Source: an uncultured Mediterraneibacter sp.
Lineage (GTDB): Bacteria > Bacillota > Clostridia > Lachnospirales > Lachnospiraceae
Direction: 5' to 3'
DNA length: 64,000 bases
NCBI GenBank assembly: GCA_944384505.1
Contig: CALWTQ010000003.1
Span: forward strand, 50,056-114,055
The notes beneath the pieces were generated by a model. It saw nothing but the letters and a program-made list of their open reading frames with translations, was not told the origin of the DNA and did no database searches. Positions 44,519-51,909 of the stretch are shown in pieces. Numbering within the stretch: position 1 is the stretch's first letter; each line of letters starts with the position of its first letter. The translations under genes were made by a program, and so were the position numbers.

Positions 44519-44573
44519 AAAATCATGCGGATGAGATGTTATATCTTATCTGCATGAGTAAAAATGAATTTAA

Positions 44574-44588
44574 AAATGTATACAAAAA
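44574..44588. promoter_or_regulatory. Candidate GntR operator, copy 2
   Basis: Exact repeat of the 15-bp motif at 43802-43816. A partial third copy (AAATGTATAAA) follows at 44590. It lies 36 bp upstream of two tiny ORFs and 150 bp upstream of the permease. Confidence 0.7.
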
Positions 44589-44625
44589 TAAATGTATAAA
44601 TAAATTCATAAGGAGGTGAAAAAAT

Positions 44626-44670
44626 ATGAGAGAAGTAATGAAGGCGGTTAGTATTAGAAAAACAAAGTGA
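44626..44670 (+). CDS. Leader mini-ORF 1 (14 codons)
   Basis: ATG with AAGGAGGTG 6 nt upstream opens MREVMKAVSIRKTK, then TGA. The Shine-Dalgarno is as strong as those of real genes. It lies between the operator copy and the permease. It is followed by mini-ORF 2. The function is unknown; a leader peptide is the most natural reading. Confidence 0.5.
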   Translation: MREVMKAVSIRKTK

Positions 44671-44677
44671 GGAGGTA

Positions 44678-44710
44678 ATGATGACAAAAAAGGAACAGGA
44701 CGTACAGTAA
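44678..44710 (+). CDS. Leader mini-ORF 2 (10 codons)
   Basis: GAGGAGG overlaps the stop region of mini-ORF 1 and precedes ATGATG, which opens MMTKKEQDVQ, then TAA at 44708. It ends 28 bp before the permease ATG, which has its own TTGGAGG. Two strong initiation sites in a row with tiny products suggest coupling or attenuation. Confidence 0.45.
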   Translation: MMTKKEQDVQ

Positions 44711-44738
44711 GTATAAGTGGTGTTGGAGGTTAACAGGT

Positions 44739-46082
44739 ATGGAATATGCGATAGGAATTTTTTTACTTATTACATTTTTTGGCTTTGTGGTTTATGCAAT
44801 GAGGGGGAAAAACCTGATGATGGGCCTGCTGATTATGTGCGTGCTTTGGACTGGGGCGGCATTAATAGGCAGGCATCTGGTGACGAATCCGGATTTTATA
44901 TCAGCAAATGAAGCGGCTCTCGGAGTTACTCTGCCCGATGCGCTGCAATCGGTGTTTCAGGCCGGGCCGGAGAGCTGGGGAGCAACCCTTGTTAATATCT
45001 TTTTTGGAGCTTGGTTTGGAAGAATAATGGTGGAGTTAGGAATTACATCGACTATTATCAGAAAGGCTGTAGAACTGAGCGGGGACAGGCCTTTTGTCAC
45101 AATGCTTCTCCTGTCTGTAGTCGTAAGCGTTATTTTCACATCTATGCAAGGCGCCGGGCCGGTTATAGCGATAGGTGTAATTGTGCTGCCGATTTTGCTG
45201 ACACTGGGAGTGCCGAAAGATTTGGCACTGGTATTTTATATGGGGTCAATCGGCTCGGGTCTTTATCTGAATCCGGTCATTTTTGAGCAGTATAATGCAA
45301 TTATGGCATTGGGAAAAGAAACGACGTACAGCTTTGACCAGTACTATCCGTTTGGCTTTATCTGCCTTTTGGTTCAGCTGATTATTGTAGTAATCACGTC
45401 CGGAGTTGTACTGAGAAGGCGAAAATCAAGGGAATGGGCCGCGGTTACAAATCAGGCGGCGACTCCGGAGCATGTGCCCGCAATTTCACTTATATGCATT
45501 ATTTTTCCCGTTTTGTTTGTAATTGCATTTAAACTTCCGGTTATTTTTGGGTTTATTTTCGCAAGTTTTTATGCGTTGTTTACATGCGGGAGACTTAAGA
45601 AATATGAAGAGGCGTGCGCAATATACACAAAGACATTTCATGATGGCGTCATAGATACGGCTCCTCTTATCGGCTTCTTCCTGCTGATACCGGCTTTTGG
45701 AAATGCATCTTCTTTGTGCGCACCGTATTTTCAGGCAATATTAAATAATGTGATCCCGCATTCGGCTGTCATTATCTGCGTTTTGTTTGGAATTCTGGCA
45801 CCGCTTGGCTTGTTCAGAGGCCCGCTGTCATTTGCGGGATGCGGTGCGGCAACTCTGGCAGTGCTGACCAGCGTTGGTTTTGACGCAACATTATTGTATC
45901 CCTTGATGGCGATTACGACAATTACGATGAACGTTTCCTGTTGTGTTACACAATCTTGGATCACCTGGGGGCTGGGATATGCAAAAGTAAGCAACAAGGA
46001 ATTTTTGAAACTGTCTGCCCCAATGGGATGGATTATCTGTATTATCTGTACATGTCTTGCTTGTGTCTTTGTAGTGAGATAA
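44739..46082 (+). CDS. Ion-transporter-superfamily permease 1 (putative carboxylate uptake)
   Basis: 447 aa, about 11-12 membrane helices. Re-entrant-like halves are GPVIAIGVIVLPILLTLG and GLFRGPLSFAGCGAATLAVL; SCCVTQSWITWGLGYAKVS near the C-terminus is conserved with permease 2 (54281-55630). Both copies align over their whole length (for example GATLVNIFFGAWFGR against GSTLVNVVFGAWFGR). I cannot name a characterised close family. A carboxylate or sugar acid is the likely substrate because a dehydratase and an aldolase follow. Confidence 0.8.
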   Translation: MEYAIGIFLLITFFGFVVYAMRGKNLMMGLLIMCVLWTGAALIGRHLVTNPDFISANEAALGVTLPDALQSVFQAGPESWGATLVNIFFGAWFGRIMVELGITSTIIRKAVELSGDRPFVTMLLLSVVVSVIFTSMQGAGPVIAIGVIVLPILLTLGVPKDLALVFYMGSIGSGLYLNPVIFEQYNAIMALGKETTYSFDQYYPFGFICLLVQLIIVVITSGVVLRRRKSREWAAVTNQAATPEHVPAISLICIIFPVLFVIAFKLPVIFGFIFASFYALFTCGRLKKYEEACAIYTKTFHDGVIDTAPLIGFFLLIPAFGNASSLCAPYFQAILNNVIPHSAVIICVLFGILAPLGLFRGPLSFAGCGAATLAVLTSVGFDATLLYPLMAITTITMNVSCCVTQSWITWGLGYAKVSNKEFLKLSAPMGWIICIICTCLACVFVVR

Positions 46083-46132
46083 GCGGAAAGGGCGGCGCAA
46101 GATAAAATACGAATAATAGGAGAGTGAGATTT

Positions 46133-47311
46133 ATGAAAATTATATCAGTGGAAAGTATGATTCTGTCTTACGAATATGAAAATGCTATTGCGGATGCACA
46201 GAATTATTTCAAAAGAAGAAATGCGGTGATTGTGAAGATAAACACAGATATTGGAATGGTAGGAATCGGGGAATCAGCATGCTTTGGCGGTCCGCCGGAA
46301 AGTACAAAATTTATCATTGACCACGAACTGGCGCCTATGCTGATCGGCTTGGATCCATGCAATATTGAACGGATGTGGAAGATCATGTTTGACCGTACAA
46401 GACAGCACGGAAGGCGGGGGATTATCCTGGCGGCAATGAGCGGCATAGATATTGCGCTCTGGGATATACTGGGAAAAACAGCAGGGCTTCCGATATATAA
46501 ACTGCTGGGAGGATATACAGACAGGCTGATTCCGTATGCAAGTTCCGGATTTTATAGCGAGGGGAAAGATTCGGATAAAATTGCCGAAGAGGTTTCAGGG
46601 TATTTTAAAAGTGGCTTCAAATATGCAAAAATAAAAGTAGGCAGAAATCCTGAAGTATTTATGAACCCCACCCACAATATGACGGATGGAGATAAATTGC
46701 TTTATTCCCTGGAAGAAGACCTGGAAAGGATAGAAAAGTGCTGTAAAGCGGCTGCCAGTACCGGCGGAAGGATTATGGTGGATGCGAATAATTCCTGGAC
46801 AGTTTATACAGCAGTCACTATGGGAAAAGAGTGTGAGAAACTGGGGGTATTCTGGCTGGAAGAGCCGCTCCATGTGGACAATATAGAAGGCTCGGCAGAG
46901 GTGGCAGCTGCGCTGGCAATGCCGGTAGCCGGATACGAGTCGGAGATAGGAGTATATGGGTTCAGAGATCTGATCCAGAAACGGGCCGTAGATATAGTAC
47001 AGCCAGACGTTGTGTGGTCAGGAGGATTTACGGAGTGCAGGAAAATAGCGGCTTTGGCATACGCGAATGGAATGCCTGTAAATCCACATGTATTTTCTTC
47101 CGGGGTAAGCCTTGCTGCAAATATGCACTTTCTTGCTTCATTGTCAAATGGAGGAATTTTGGAAATGGATCAGAATATCTATCCATTAAGAGATGAGCTT
47201 CTAAAAGAAAAAATCGAAGTTGCAGAGGATGGATTTGTGTATATTCCCGATAAACCAGGGCTTGGAATTGAATTAAGAGAGGACACCATAGAAAAATATC
47301 GGATAGCGTAA
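46133..47311 (+). CDS. Enolase-superfamily acid-sugar dehydratase/racemase (mandelate racemase subgroup)
   Basis: 392 aa with all mandelate-racemase-subgroup residues. The KxK base pair is Lys166/Lys168 (AKIKVG), the metal ligands are Asp217 (MVDANNSW), Glu243 (WLEEPL) and Glu269 (AGYESE), and the Asp292-His319 dyad is in PDVVWSGG and NPHVFSSG. These enzymes abstract the proton next to a carboxylate, usually dehydrating an aldonic acid to a 2-keto-3-deoxy acid. I start at the ATG at 46133, 9 nt after AGGAG, rather than the GTG at 46124 which overlaps it. The downstream HpaI-type aldolase would cleave the product. The specific sugar acid is not known. Confidence 0.9.
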   Translation: MKIISVESMILSYEYENAIADAQNYFKRRNAVIVKINTDIGMVGIGESACFGGPPESTKFIIDHELAPMLIGLDPCNIERMWKIMFDRTRQHGRRGIILAAMSGIDIALWDILGKTAGLPIYKLLGGYTDRLIPYASSGFYSEGKDSDKIAEEVSGYFKSGFKYAKIKVGRNPEVFMNPTHNMTDGDKLLYSLEEDLERIEKCCKAAASTGGRIMVDANNSWTVYTAVTMGKECEKLGVFWLEEPLHVDNIEGSAEVAAALAMPVAGYESEIGVYGFRDLIQKRAVDIVQPDVVWSGGFTECRKIAALAYANGMPVNPHVFSSGVSLAANMHFLASLSNGGILEMDQNIYPLRDELLKEKIEVAEDGFVYIPDKPGLGIELREDTIEKYRIA

Positions 47312-47345
47312 AACAACAAGGATTAAAATTTGTCAATAACTTGGA

Positions 47346-47374
47346 AGGAGGAGGTATGTAGTCTCTTTACATAC
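47346..47374 (+). promoter_or_regulatory. Split ribosome-binding site: Shine-Dalgarno, start-stop ATGTAG and hairpin before the aldolase
   Basis: A strong AAGGAGGAGG (47345-47354) lies 28 nt from the aldolase ATG (47383), and no other ribosome-binding site is closer. Between them is a 7-bp perfect hairpin (47354-47360 with 47368-47374). If it folds, the effective spacing to the ATG falls to about 8-9 nt. ATG-TAG at 47356-47361 is also a minimal start-stop ORF directly after the Shine-Dalgarno. Confidence 0.5.
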
Positions 47375-47382
47375 TAATCTAT

Positions 47383-48138
47383 ATGAATGAGAAAATGCTT
47401 GAGCAATTTCGGAAAAAGATGAAGGAACGGGCAGTAATAGGCCCCTTTATGAAGAGCTGTGATCCGGCGCTGGTTGAGACAGCAGGATATGCGGGGATGG
47501 ATTTTGTCATTCTCGATATGGAACATGGCCCTGCCGGTATGGAACGTCTGCAGGAACTGGTACGCGCTGCACAGCTTACCGGGACGTTACCCGTGGTCCG
47601 CGTGGATGAATGCAAGAATATTTCAAAAGCGCTTGATATCGGGGCGGCAGGAGTACAGGTACCGCAGGTGGCAGACGCGGAGACGGCGTTCCGGGCGGTG
47701 CGCGAGGCAAAATATTATCCGGAAGGTGAAAGGGGGATCTGCAGATTTGTAAGAGCGGCGGAATACTCCGCGAAAGAAAGGCAGGCATATTTTGAGGAGG
47801 CAAATAAATCGCTTGTTATTATCCAGGCAGAAGGATTGGAAGCCATAAAAAATCTGGATAAAATTATGGAGGTAAAAGGAGTTGACATTCTTTTTATTGG
47901 GCCATACGATCTGTCACAAAGCCTGGGAATCCCGGGACAGATCACTCATACGGAAGTAGTGCGTCAGATGAGGGAGATTATATTGAAGGCTCAGGCGAAA
48001 GGTATTCTGACGGGCGTTTTCGTCGATAGCAAAGAAAGCCTGCAGGTATGGAAAGACGCAGGGGTAAAGTATATATCCTATTCCGTGGATATGGGGATAT
48101 TCTACGATGCATGCTGCCGGATCAGGGAGGCCTTGTGA
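47383..48138 (+). CDS. HpaI/HpcH-type class II pyruvate aldolase
   Basis: 251 aa. The family cleaves 2-keto-3-deoxy or 4-hydroxy-2-keto acids to pyruvate and an aldehyde, with a divalent metal. His48 (DMEHGP) and Arg73 (VVRVDE) match the catalytic His and Arg of HpaI. The metal-binding Glu is in IIQAEG and Asp in FIGPYDLSQSLG. It follows the dehydratase, which fits a dehydrate-then-cleave pathway. The start site is unusual because of its distant ribosome-binding site. Confidence 0.9.
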   Translation: MNEKMLEQFRKKMKERAVIGPFMKSCDPALVETAGYAGMDFVILDMEHGPAGMERLQELVRAAQLTGTLPVVRVDECKNISKALDIGAAGVQVPQVADAETAFRAVREAKYYPEGERGICRFVRAAEYSAKERQAYFEEANKSLVIIQAEGLEAIKNLDKIMEVKGVDILFIGPYDLSQSLGIPGQITHTEVVRQMREIILKAQAKGILTGVFVDSKESLQVWKDAGVKYISYSVDMGIFYDACCRIREAL

Positions 48139-48257
48139 ACTGGATAAGCCAGAACCTGAAAGCAGAACTATGCAAATAGCATCACAAATTATCTGTACTT
48201 AAACGCCAGATTGTATTATACTTAAAATAATTCTTTGAGTTTATGGAGGATAAGAGT

Positions 48258-48938
48258 ATGAGATACGAGATCAAAGGCGAAACCCTTCCTGTGGTTATCT
48301 GCTATCTGGAAGACGGAGAGACAATGATTACAGAGAGCGGTTCCATGAGCTGGATGTCTCCGAACATGAAGATGGAGACAACATCCAACGGCGGAGTAGG
48401 TAAGGCGATTGGAAGGATGTTCGCGGGGGAGAAACTGTTCCAGAACCGTTATACGGCAGAGAATGGAAACGGAATGATTGCATTTGCGTCCAGCTTCCCC
48501 GGACAGATTCGGACATGGGATGTGTCTCCGGGCAACGAAGTGATTGTTCAGAAATCAGGTTTCCTGGCAGCTGAGTCGAGCGTTGAGCTGTCTGTATTCT
48601 TCCAGAAAAAGCTGGGAGCGGGCCTCTTTGGCGGAGAGGGATTCATCATGCAGAAACTCTCCGGACAGGGAACCGCATTCCTCGAGTTTGACGGGCATGT
48701 GGTAGAGTACAATCTGCAGATCGGACAGCAGATTATCGTTGATACAGGATATTTAGCTGCTATGGACGCAACCTGCAATATGGAGATCAAGAGTGTACCG
48801 GGATTGAAAAACATCGTATTTGGCGGAGAAGGCCTCTTTAACACACTGATCACCGGTCCGGGACGCGTGTGGCTTCAGACAATGCCGATTTCCAATGTGG
48901 CGGGAGAGATTCTCAGATTCATGCCGGCAGGAAAGTAA
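48258..48938 (+). CDS. AIM24-family protein (TIGR00266)
   Basis: 226 aa, beta-rich. It matches the family in TESGSMSWMSPNMKMETTS, QKSGFLAAESSVELSVFFQKK, and SGQGTAFLEFDGHVVEYNL. The biochemical role of AIM24/YlbD-type proteins in bacteria is unknown. I begin at 48258 (MRYEIKGETL), 8 nt after GGAGG. It lies between the two catabolic units but has no obvious link to them. Confidence 0.88.
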   Translation: MRYEIKGETLPVVICYLEDGETMITESGSMSWMSPNMKMETTSNGGVGKAIGRMFAGEKLFQNRYTAENGNGMIAFASSFPGQIRTWDVSPGNEVIVQKSGFLAAESSVELSVFFQKKLGAGLFGGEGFIMQKLSGQGTAFLEFDGHVVEYNLQIGQQIIVDTGYLAAMDATCNMEIKSVPGLKNIVFGGEGLFNTLITGPGRVWLQTMPISNVAGEILRFMPAGK

Positions 48939-48983
48939 GTTGAAGTTTGATTAAGCGATGAGCTGAGTAGTGGAAAATAAAAG

Positions 48984-49018
48984 GGATCTGGAAACCATTT
49001 TATATGGGGTTCAGATCC
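48984..49018 (+). terminator. Probable intrinsic terminator after the AIM24 gene
   Basis: GGATCTG (48984-48990) pairs with CAGATCC (49012-49018), with weaker pairing inside the loop. TTATTCTTTTCT follows. The stem is short, so this is moderate. Confidence 0.55.
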
Positions 49019-49066
49019 TTATTCTTTTCTAAAGTACAGTTTACAAGGGACTACACAGGGTGACGG

Positions 49067-49094
49067 TCTGACGGGAGGTGTGCCGCCCGTCAGA
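49067..49094 (+). terminator. Short hairpin with T-run, possible terminator
   Basis: A 9-bp perfect stem TCTGACGGG/CCCGTCAGA (49067-49075 with 49086-49094) is followed by TTTTCC. It lies at the left edge of the foreign-looking segment. The rest of 48939-49265 contains no convincing gene; a 60-odd-codon frame near 49100 lacks a ribosome-binding site. Confidence 0.5.
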
Positions 49095-49265
49095 TTTTCC
49101 ATGTGATGTTCAAGCTGTCGCTTGTGGCGGCAACGGTGGTAATCATCAAATCCACCCCCGCCGCTTGTCGCCGCCACCTGAAAAGCTCCCTATTTCCACG
49201 CTTTCGGAATTGTGGTAGAATGATAAGTACAGAGCGAAAAATTCGCAATTTTGCGAGGAAAAGAA

Positions 49266-49589
49266 ATGAAACTATCTGAAATTATAGACGCAATACAAGA
49301 GTGGATTGGGACTATCAAAGGAAAGTATAATGAAGAAATAAATATAGAATTTCTTGTAGAGCAAGAAGATTATTTACGATACATTATTGAGAGTGCAAAT
49401 TATCTTGCTGAATTAGTGGTTGAACCAAAAGGATTTCATCCGCATCGTTTTGTTTGGTTTGAGATTTTAAATAAAAGAAAAGATTCATTACAAGAGCCAT
49501 ACTTCTATCTGGATGGAGAAAATAGTTCCGTAGAAAGCATTTTAGAAAATCTTAATCAAGGACTATCCTATATGCTTGAACCGTCGTAA
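49266..49589 (+). CDS. Hypothetical protein, 107 aa
   Basis: A small acidic soluble protein: MKLSEIIDAIQEWIGTIKG at the start, EPKGFHPHRFVWFEILN in the middle, and a helical tail ESILENLNQGLSYMLEPS. I do not recognise a family. Codon use is more A/T-rich than the next genes. I start at 49266, about 9 nt after GAGG; the earlier in-frame start has no site. It could be an accessory or immunity-type gene, but nothing shows it. Confidence 0.6.
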   Translation: MKLSEIIDAIQEWIGTIKGKYNEEINIEFLVEQEDYLRYIIESANYLAELVVEPKGFHPHRFVWFEILNKRKDSLQEPYFYLDGENSSVESILENLNQGLSYMLEPS

Positions 49590-49735
49590 TAAAATATAAT
49601 GTATCGGAGATAAGCCAAACAGCAAATTTCCATTTACTTTTCCAGATACGAAATAGCAGTATGACTTTCTAAAATTATGGACTCCGCATTAAATTTGTAT
49701 GTATCAACAATCCGTTTGGAAAGGAGTTGCCAGCC

Positions 49736-50491
49736 ATGAACAGAAAAACCATCATCCCCACCGTAAGCACAGTTTTTGCGCTGGTCTGTGCGGCTCTGCT
49801 TTTCCTGAACTGGAACCCGGAAACCCTTTTCAAACAGGGGGATACGCCAGTCACAATGAGTGACGTGGAACAGGGTACCGCAGAAGATTTCACCGGCTCC
49901 GCAGCCGGTGAGGATATTCCACGGCTAACCGGCAAAGCGGATTTTTCAGAAATGATAAGCGGCATAGATTATGCCACGGTGGAGCCTGTTGGGATTGTCC
50001 CCACCGGCGTTTACAGCCTGAAACCGTGGGTAAGCCATTACAATACGCATACCTACAAGGGCAGGACAACAACCGGCAGCCGCCGGGCCGAGGTCAGCAC
50101 ATCCAATCTGGATATTTTGGGGGACTACAATCAATATTACCTTTTGGAGCTTCCCGACCATACCTATATACTGGCGCAGATACCACAGACAGAAGCGGAC
50201 GCAATCGCAAAAGGGGAGAGCGTCACCCTTCCCATCGGGCAGAAAGTGGGAATGACAGACACCGCTCGGAGCCATCTTGCCGCCGTCTGCGGGGAATACG
50301 GAGCCGATACAGACGGCGTATTTTATGCCTTTGACAACGAGTGGCAGGAGGAACACCATACCAGCCTGCTCCTGCTCCGCTTTGGAGCCGCCGCTCTGCT
50401 CTGGCTTGTGCTGGCCGTGGGATTGACGTTGGCCGGGAACCGAATCTTTCGAGTGGAGGAACCAACCGGCAGAAAAGGAGGTTACCCGTGA
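49736..50491 (+). CDS. Membrane-anchored protein of unknown function (DUF6709-like)
   Basis: 251 aa. One N-terminal helix (IIPTVSTVFALVCAALLFL), an extracellular domain of about 180 residues, and a second helix near the C-terminus (FGAAALLWLVLAVGLTLAG). The domain holds EPVGIVPTGVYSLKPWVSHY and YYLLELPDHTYILAQIPQ. I start at 49736, 9 nt after AAGGAG. Base composition is more GC-rich than the flanking DNA. Its stop overlaps the GTG of the next gene. Confidence 0.65.
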   Translation: MNRKTIIPTVSTVFALVCAALLFLNWNPETLFKQGDTPVTMSDVEQGTAEDFTGSAAGEDIPRLTGKADFSEMISGIDYATVEPVGIVPTGVYSLKPWVSHYNTHTYKGRTTTGSRRAEVSTSNLDILGDYNQYYLLELPDHTYILAQIPQTEADAIAKGESVTLPIGQKVGMTDTARSHLAAVCGEYGADTDGVFYAFDNEWQEEHHTSLLLLRFGAAALLWLVLAVGLTLAGNRIFRVEEPTGRKGGYP

Positions 50492-51318
50492 AAAAGGAAT
50501 GGCGTACCACTGTATCTATAACAATGCTTCTCCTGCTTTGCCTTTCCGGGTGCGGGGAACAGGCCGCAGAGAAAGCGAAAGAAAAAGCAGATGATTTTCT
50601 TGCGGAGCAGGGGGAGAAAGCAATACAGACGATTGATGACGGCCTTGAAACAATCAAAGAATATATTAAAGGACGCGGAGCCGTTGGCAGGGAACATTAC
50701 TTTGAAAACCAGAAAGAAGCCGAACAGTATCTTCTTGCCGGTCTAAAAGAACGATATGAGAAAGAGTTTGTCATTGTAGCGTCCGAATCTTATACAGAAT
50801 ACGGCCCTATTTACGGGGATGTTTATATTGCAGAGGTTGCCCCGGCGGATAACCCGGAACAAGTTTTTTATGGAAGAACCTTGCAGACAGGAGCCGTAAC
50901 AGATAGCTATGGGAAAATCATTTTTGGAGATTTATTAACCAGCGGACTGGAAACAGTCTGCGAAAGCAAGCCATATATTTTAGCCTTTTCCACAGAAGTC
51001 GAGGGCGGCTATACAGAACGAGCCTGGAAGCCGGAAGATGATGTCCATGAATTTCTTGCGGAATCAGATGGCAGTATCCGGGTAAATTTAACATTTGAAA
51101 ACGGAAAGAGCGATGAAGAATATGCTAGGTTGATTTTAGATTTCCTTGATAGTATGTATTCTTTAAAGCCAGAAGCAAGTCTTTTGATTGCTATTAGTTA
51201 CGGAGATAAAAAATACCTGTTCTTTGAAAGGATTGATATGATAGAAGGCAGCCCTCTTTTAACCACAGAAGAAATTATTGAAAGAATAAAGTACATGAAA
51301 GAAAACAGTCTCTTTTAA
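50488..51318 (+). CDS. Lipoprotein of unknown function
   Basis: 276 aa, GTG start overlapping the preceding stop (GTGA), with AGGAGG 6 nt upstream; longer in-frame starts lie inside the previous gene. The signal sequence has lipobox LSGC, followed by a helical linker (EKAKEKADDFLAEQGEKA) and a mixed alpha/beta domain (FVIVASESYTEYGPIYGD). Transport or signalling with its membrane partner is possible, but no function is recognised. Confidence 0.65.
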   Translation: MKKEWRTTVSITMLLLLCLSGCGEQAAEKAKEKADDFLAEQGEKAIQTIDDGLETIKEYIKGRGAVGREHYFENQKEAEQYLLAGLKERYEKEFVIVASESYTEYGPIYGDVYIAEVAPADNPEQVFYGRTLQTGAVTDSYGKIIFGDLLTSGLETVCESKPYILAFSTEVEGGYTERAWKPEDDVHEFLAESDGSIRVNLTFENGKSDEEYARLILDFLDSMYSLKPEASLLIAISYGDKKYLFFERIDMIEGSPLLTTEEIIERIKYMKENSLF

Positions 51319-51497
51319 AAAATAAATTTTTTGTTTCAGGATAGTAAAAGTAAAATACTTGTTTTCAATGGTATGATAATTCCCGTTTATTGGGGAGATA
51401 GCAAAGCCGGCCGAGCCGGTCAACGGTCAAGATGAACGGCGCATATAAAATGCGCCGCTGTTGACAGTCCCGCCTGTCTTTGCTAAAGGGTAATCAA

Positions 51498-51528
51498 GGC
51501 GGGGAAGCCTTAAAATGGCTTCCCCGCC
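51498..51528. terminator. Intrinsic terminator within the mobile-element remnant
   Basis: A 12-bp perfect stem GGCGGGGAAGCC/GGCTTCCCCGCC (51498-51509 with 51517-51528) is followed by CATTTCAATTTTT. On the minus strand it lies downstream of the fragment ending at 51540. Confidence 0.75.
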
Positions 51529-51539
51529 CATTTCAATTT

Positions 51540-51707
51540 TTAGGAAAGAAACGCTCCCAAAATCAGAACGGGAGCGGCCAAGCACTTTGAGGGATTGGCC
51601 GCCTTGTCCATAAGTCGGAGCGTAGGACGAGGACTTTCATATACCTGCCGCCGTTTGTTGTCAGCAGCCCGTTTCACGGTCTGCGTGTAGTTCCTTGTAA
51701 ACTGATC
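51540..51707 (-). pseudogene. 3' fragment of a mobile-element-type gene
   Basis: The minus strand reads 55 codons: DQFTRNYTQTVKRAADNKRR, later ESPRPTLRLMDKAANPSK, ending GAFLS and TAA. There is no start codon. The 5' part has been lost at about 51707, where AT-rich sequence of the next operon leader begins. From memory the ending resembles proteins carried by clostridial conjugative elements; I could not confirm this. The adjoining GC-rich palindromic stretch (51400-51480) is of the same character. Confidence 0.5.
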
Positions 51708-51750
51708 TAAATTAAGTGATAAATAAAAATATAATGTGGTTGTTAATATA

Positions 51751-51789
51751 AGTCAGACATTTAGAAGAAAATAAATGTCTGACTTTTTA
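51751..51789. terminator. Intrinsic terminator upstream of the CoA-transferase operon
   Basis: A 13-bp perfect stem (51751-51763 with 51772-51784) is followed by T5. It would stop transcription from the foreign segment before the next promoter. Its arm contains AAATGTCT, also present in the operator at 51882. Confidence 0.85.
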
Positions 51790-51839
51790 TTATGGAAAAT
51801 GTATAAAAATAAAATGAATATATTGTTAAAATATGCATA

Positions 51840-51868
51840 TTGACGGGAATTAAAGCGAGTAGTATGAT
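51840..51868 (+). promoter_or_regulatory. Promoter of the CoA-transferase operon
   Basis: TTGACG (51840-51845), 17-nt spacer, TATGAT (51863-51868). Start point about 51875, followed closely by the operator. Confidence 0.85.
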
Positions 51869-51881
51869 AAAAATACAAATC

Positions 51882-51896
51882 AAATGTCTAACATTT
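51882..51896. promoter_or_regulatory. Candidate operator for GntR regulator 2
   Basis: AAATGT-CTA-ACATTT is a perfect 6-3-6 palindrome about 8 bp downstream of the predicted start. The TGT-N3-ACA core is of FadR/FCD type. A GntR(FCD) gene lies within the same operon (57823). Confidence 0.75.
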
Positions 51897-51909
51897 AAAG
51901 GAGGAATAT

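Noticed and set aside
44520-44560. Terminator between gntR1 and permease 1
   Set aside because: The hairpin has G-U mismatches and no T-run; read-through into the permease unit is just as likely.
49100-49310. A short plus-strand ORF (about 60 codons) beginning near 49113
   Set aside because: No Shine-Dalgarno, it crosses a hairpin and overlaps the better supported gene at 49266 in another frame.
51400-51480. An intact origin of transfer or att site in the GC-rich palindromic stretch
   Set aside because: Palindromes are present, but no nick motif, integrase or flanking direct repeat could be identified.
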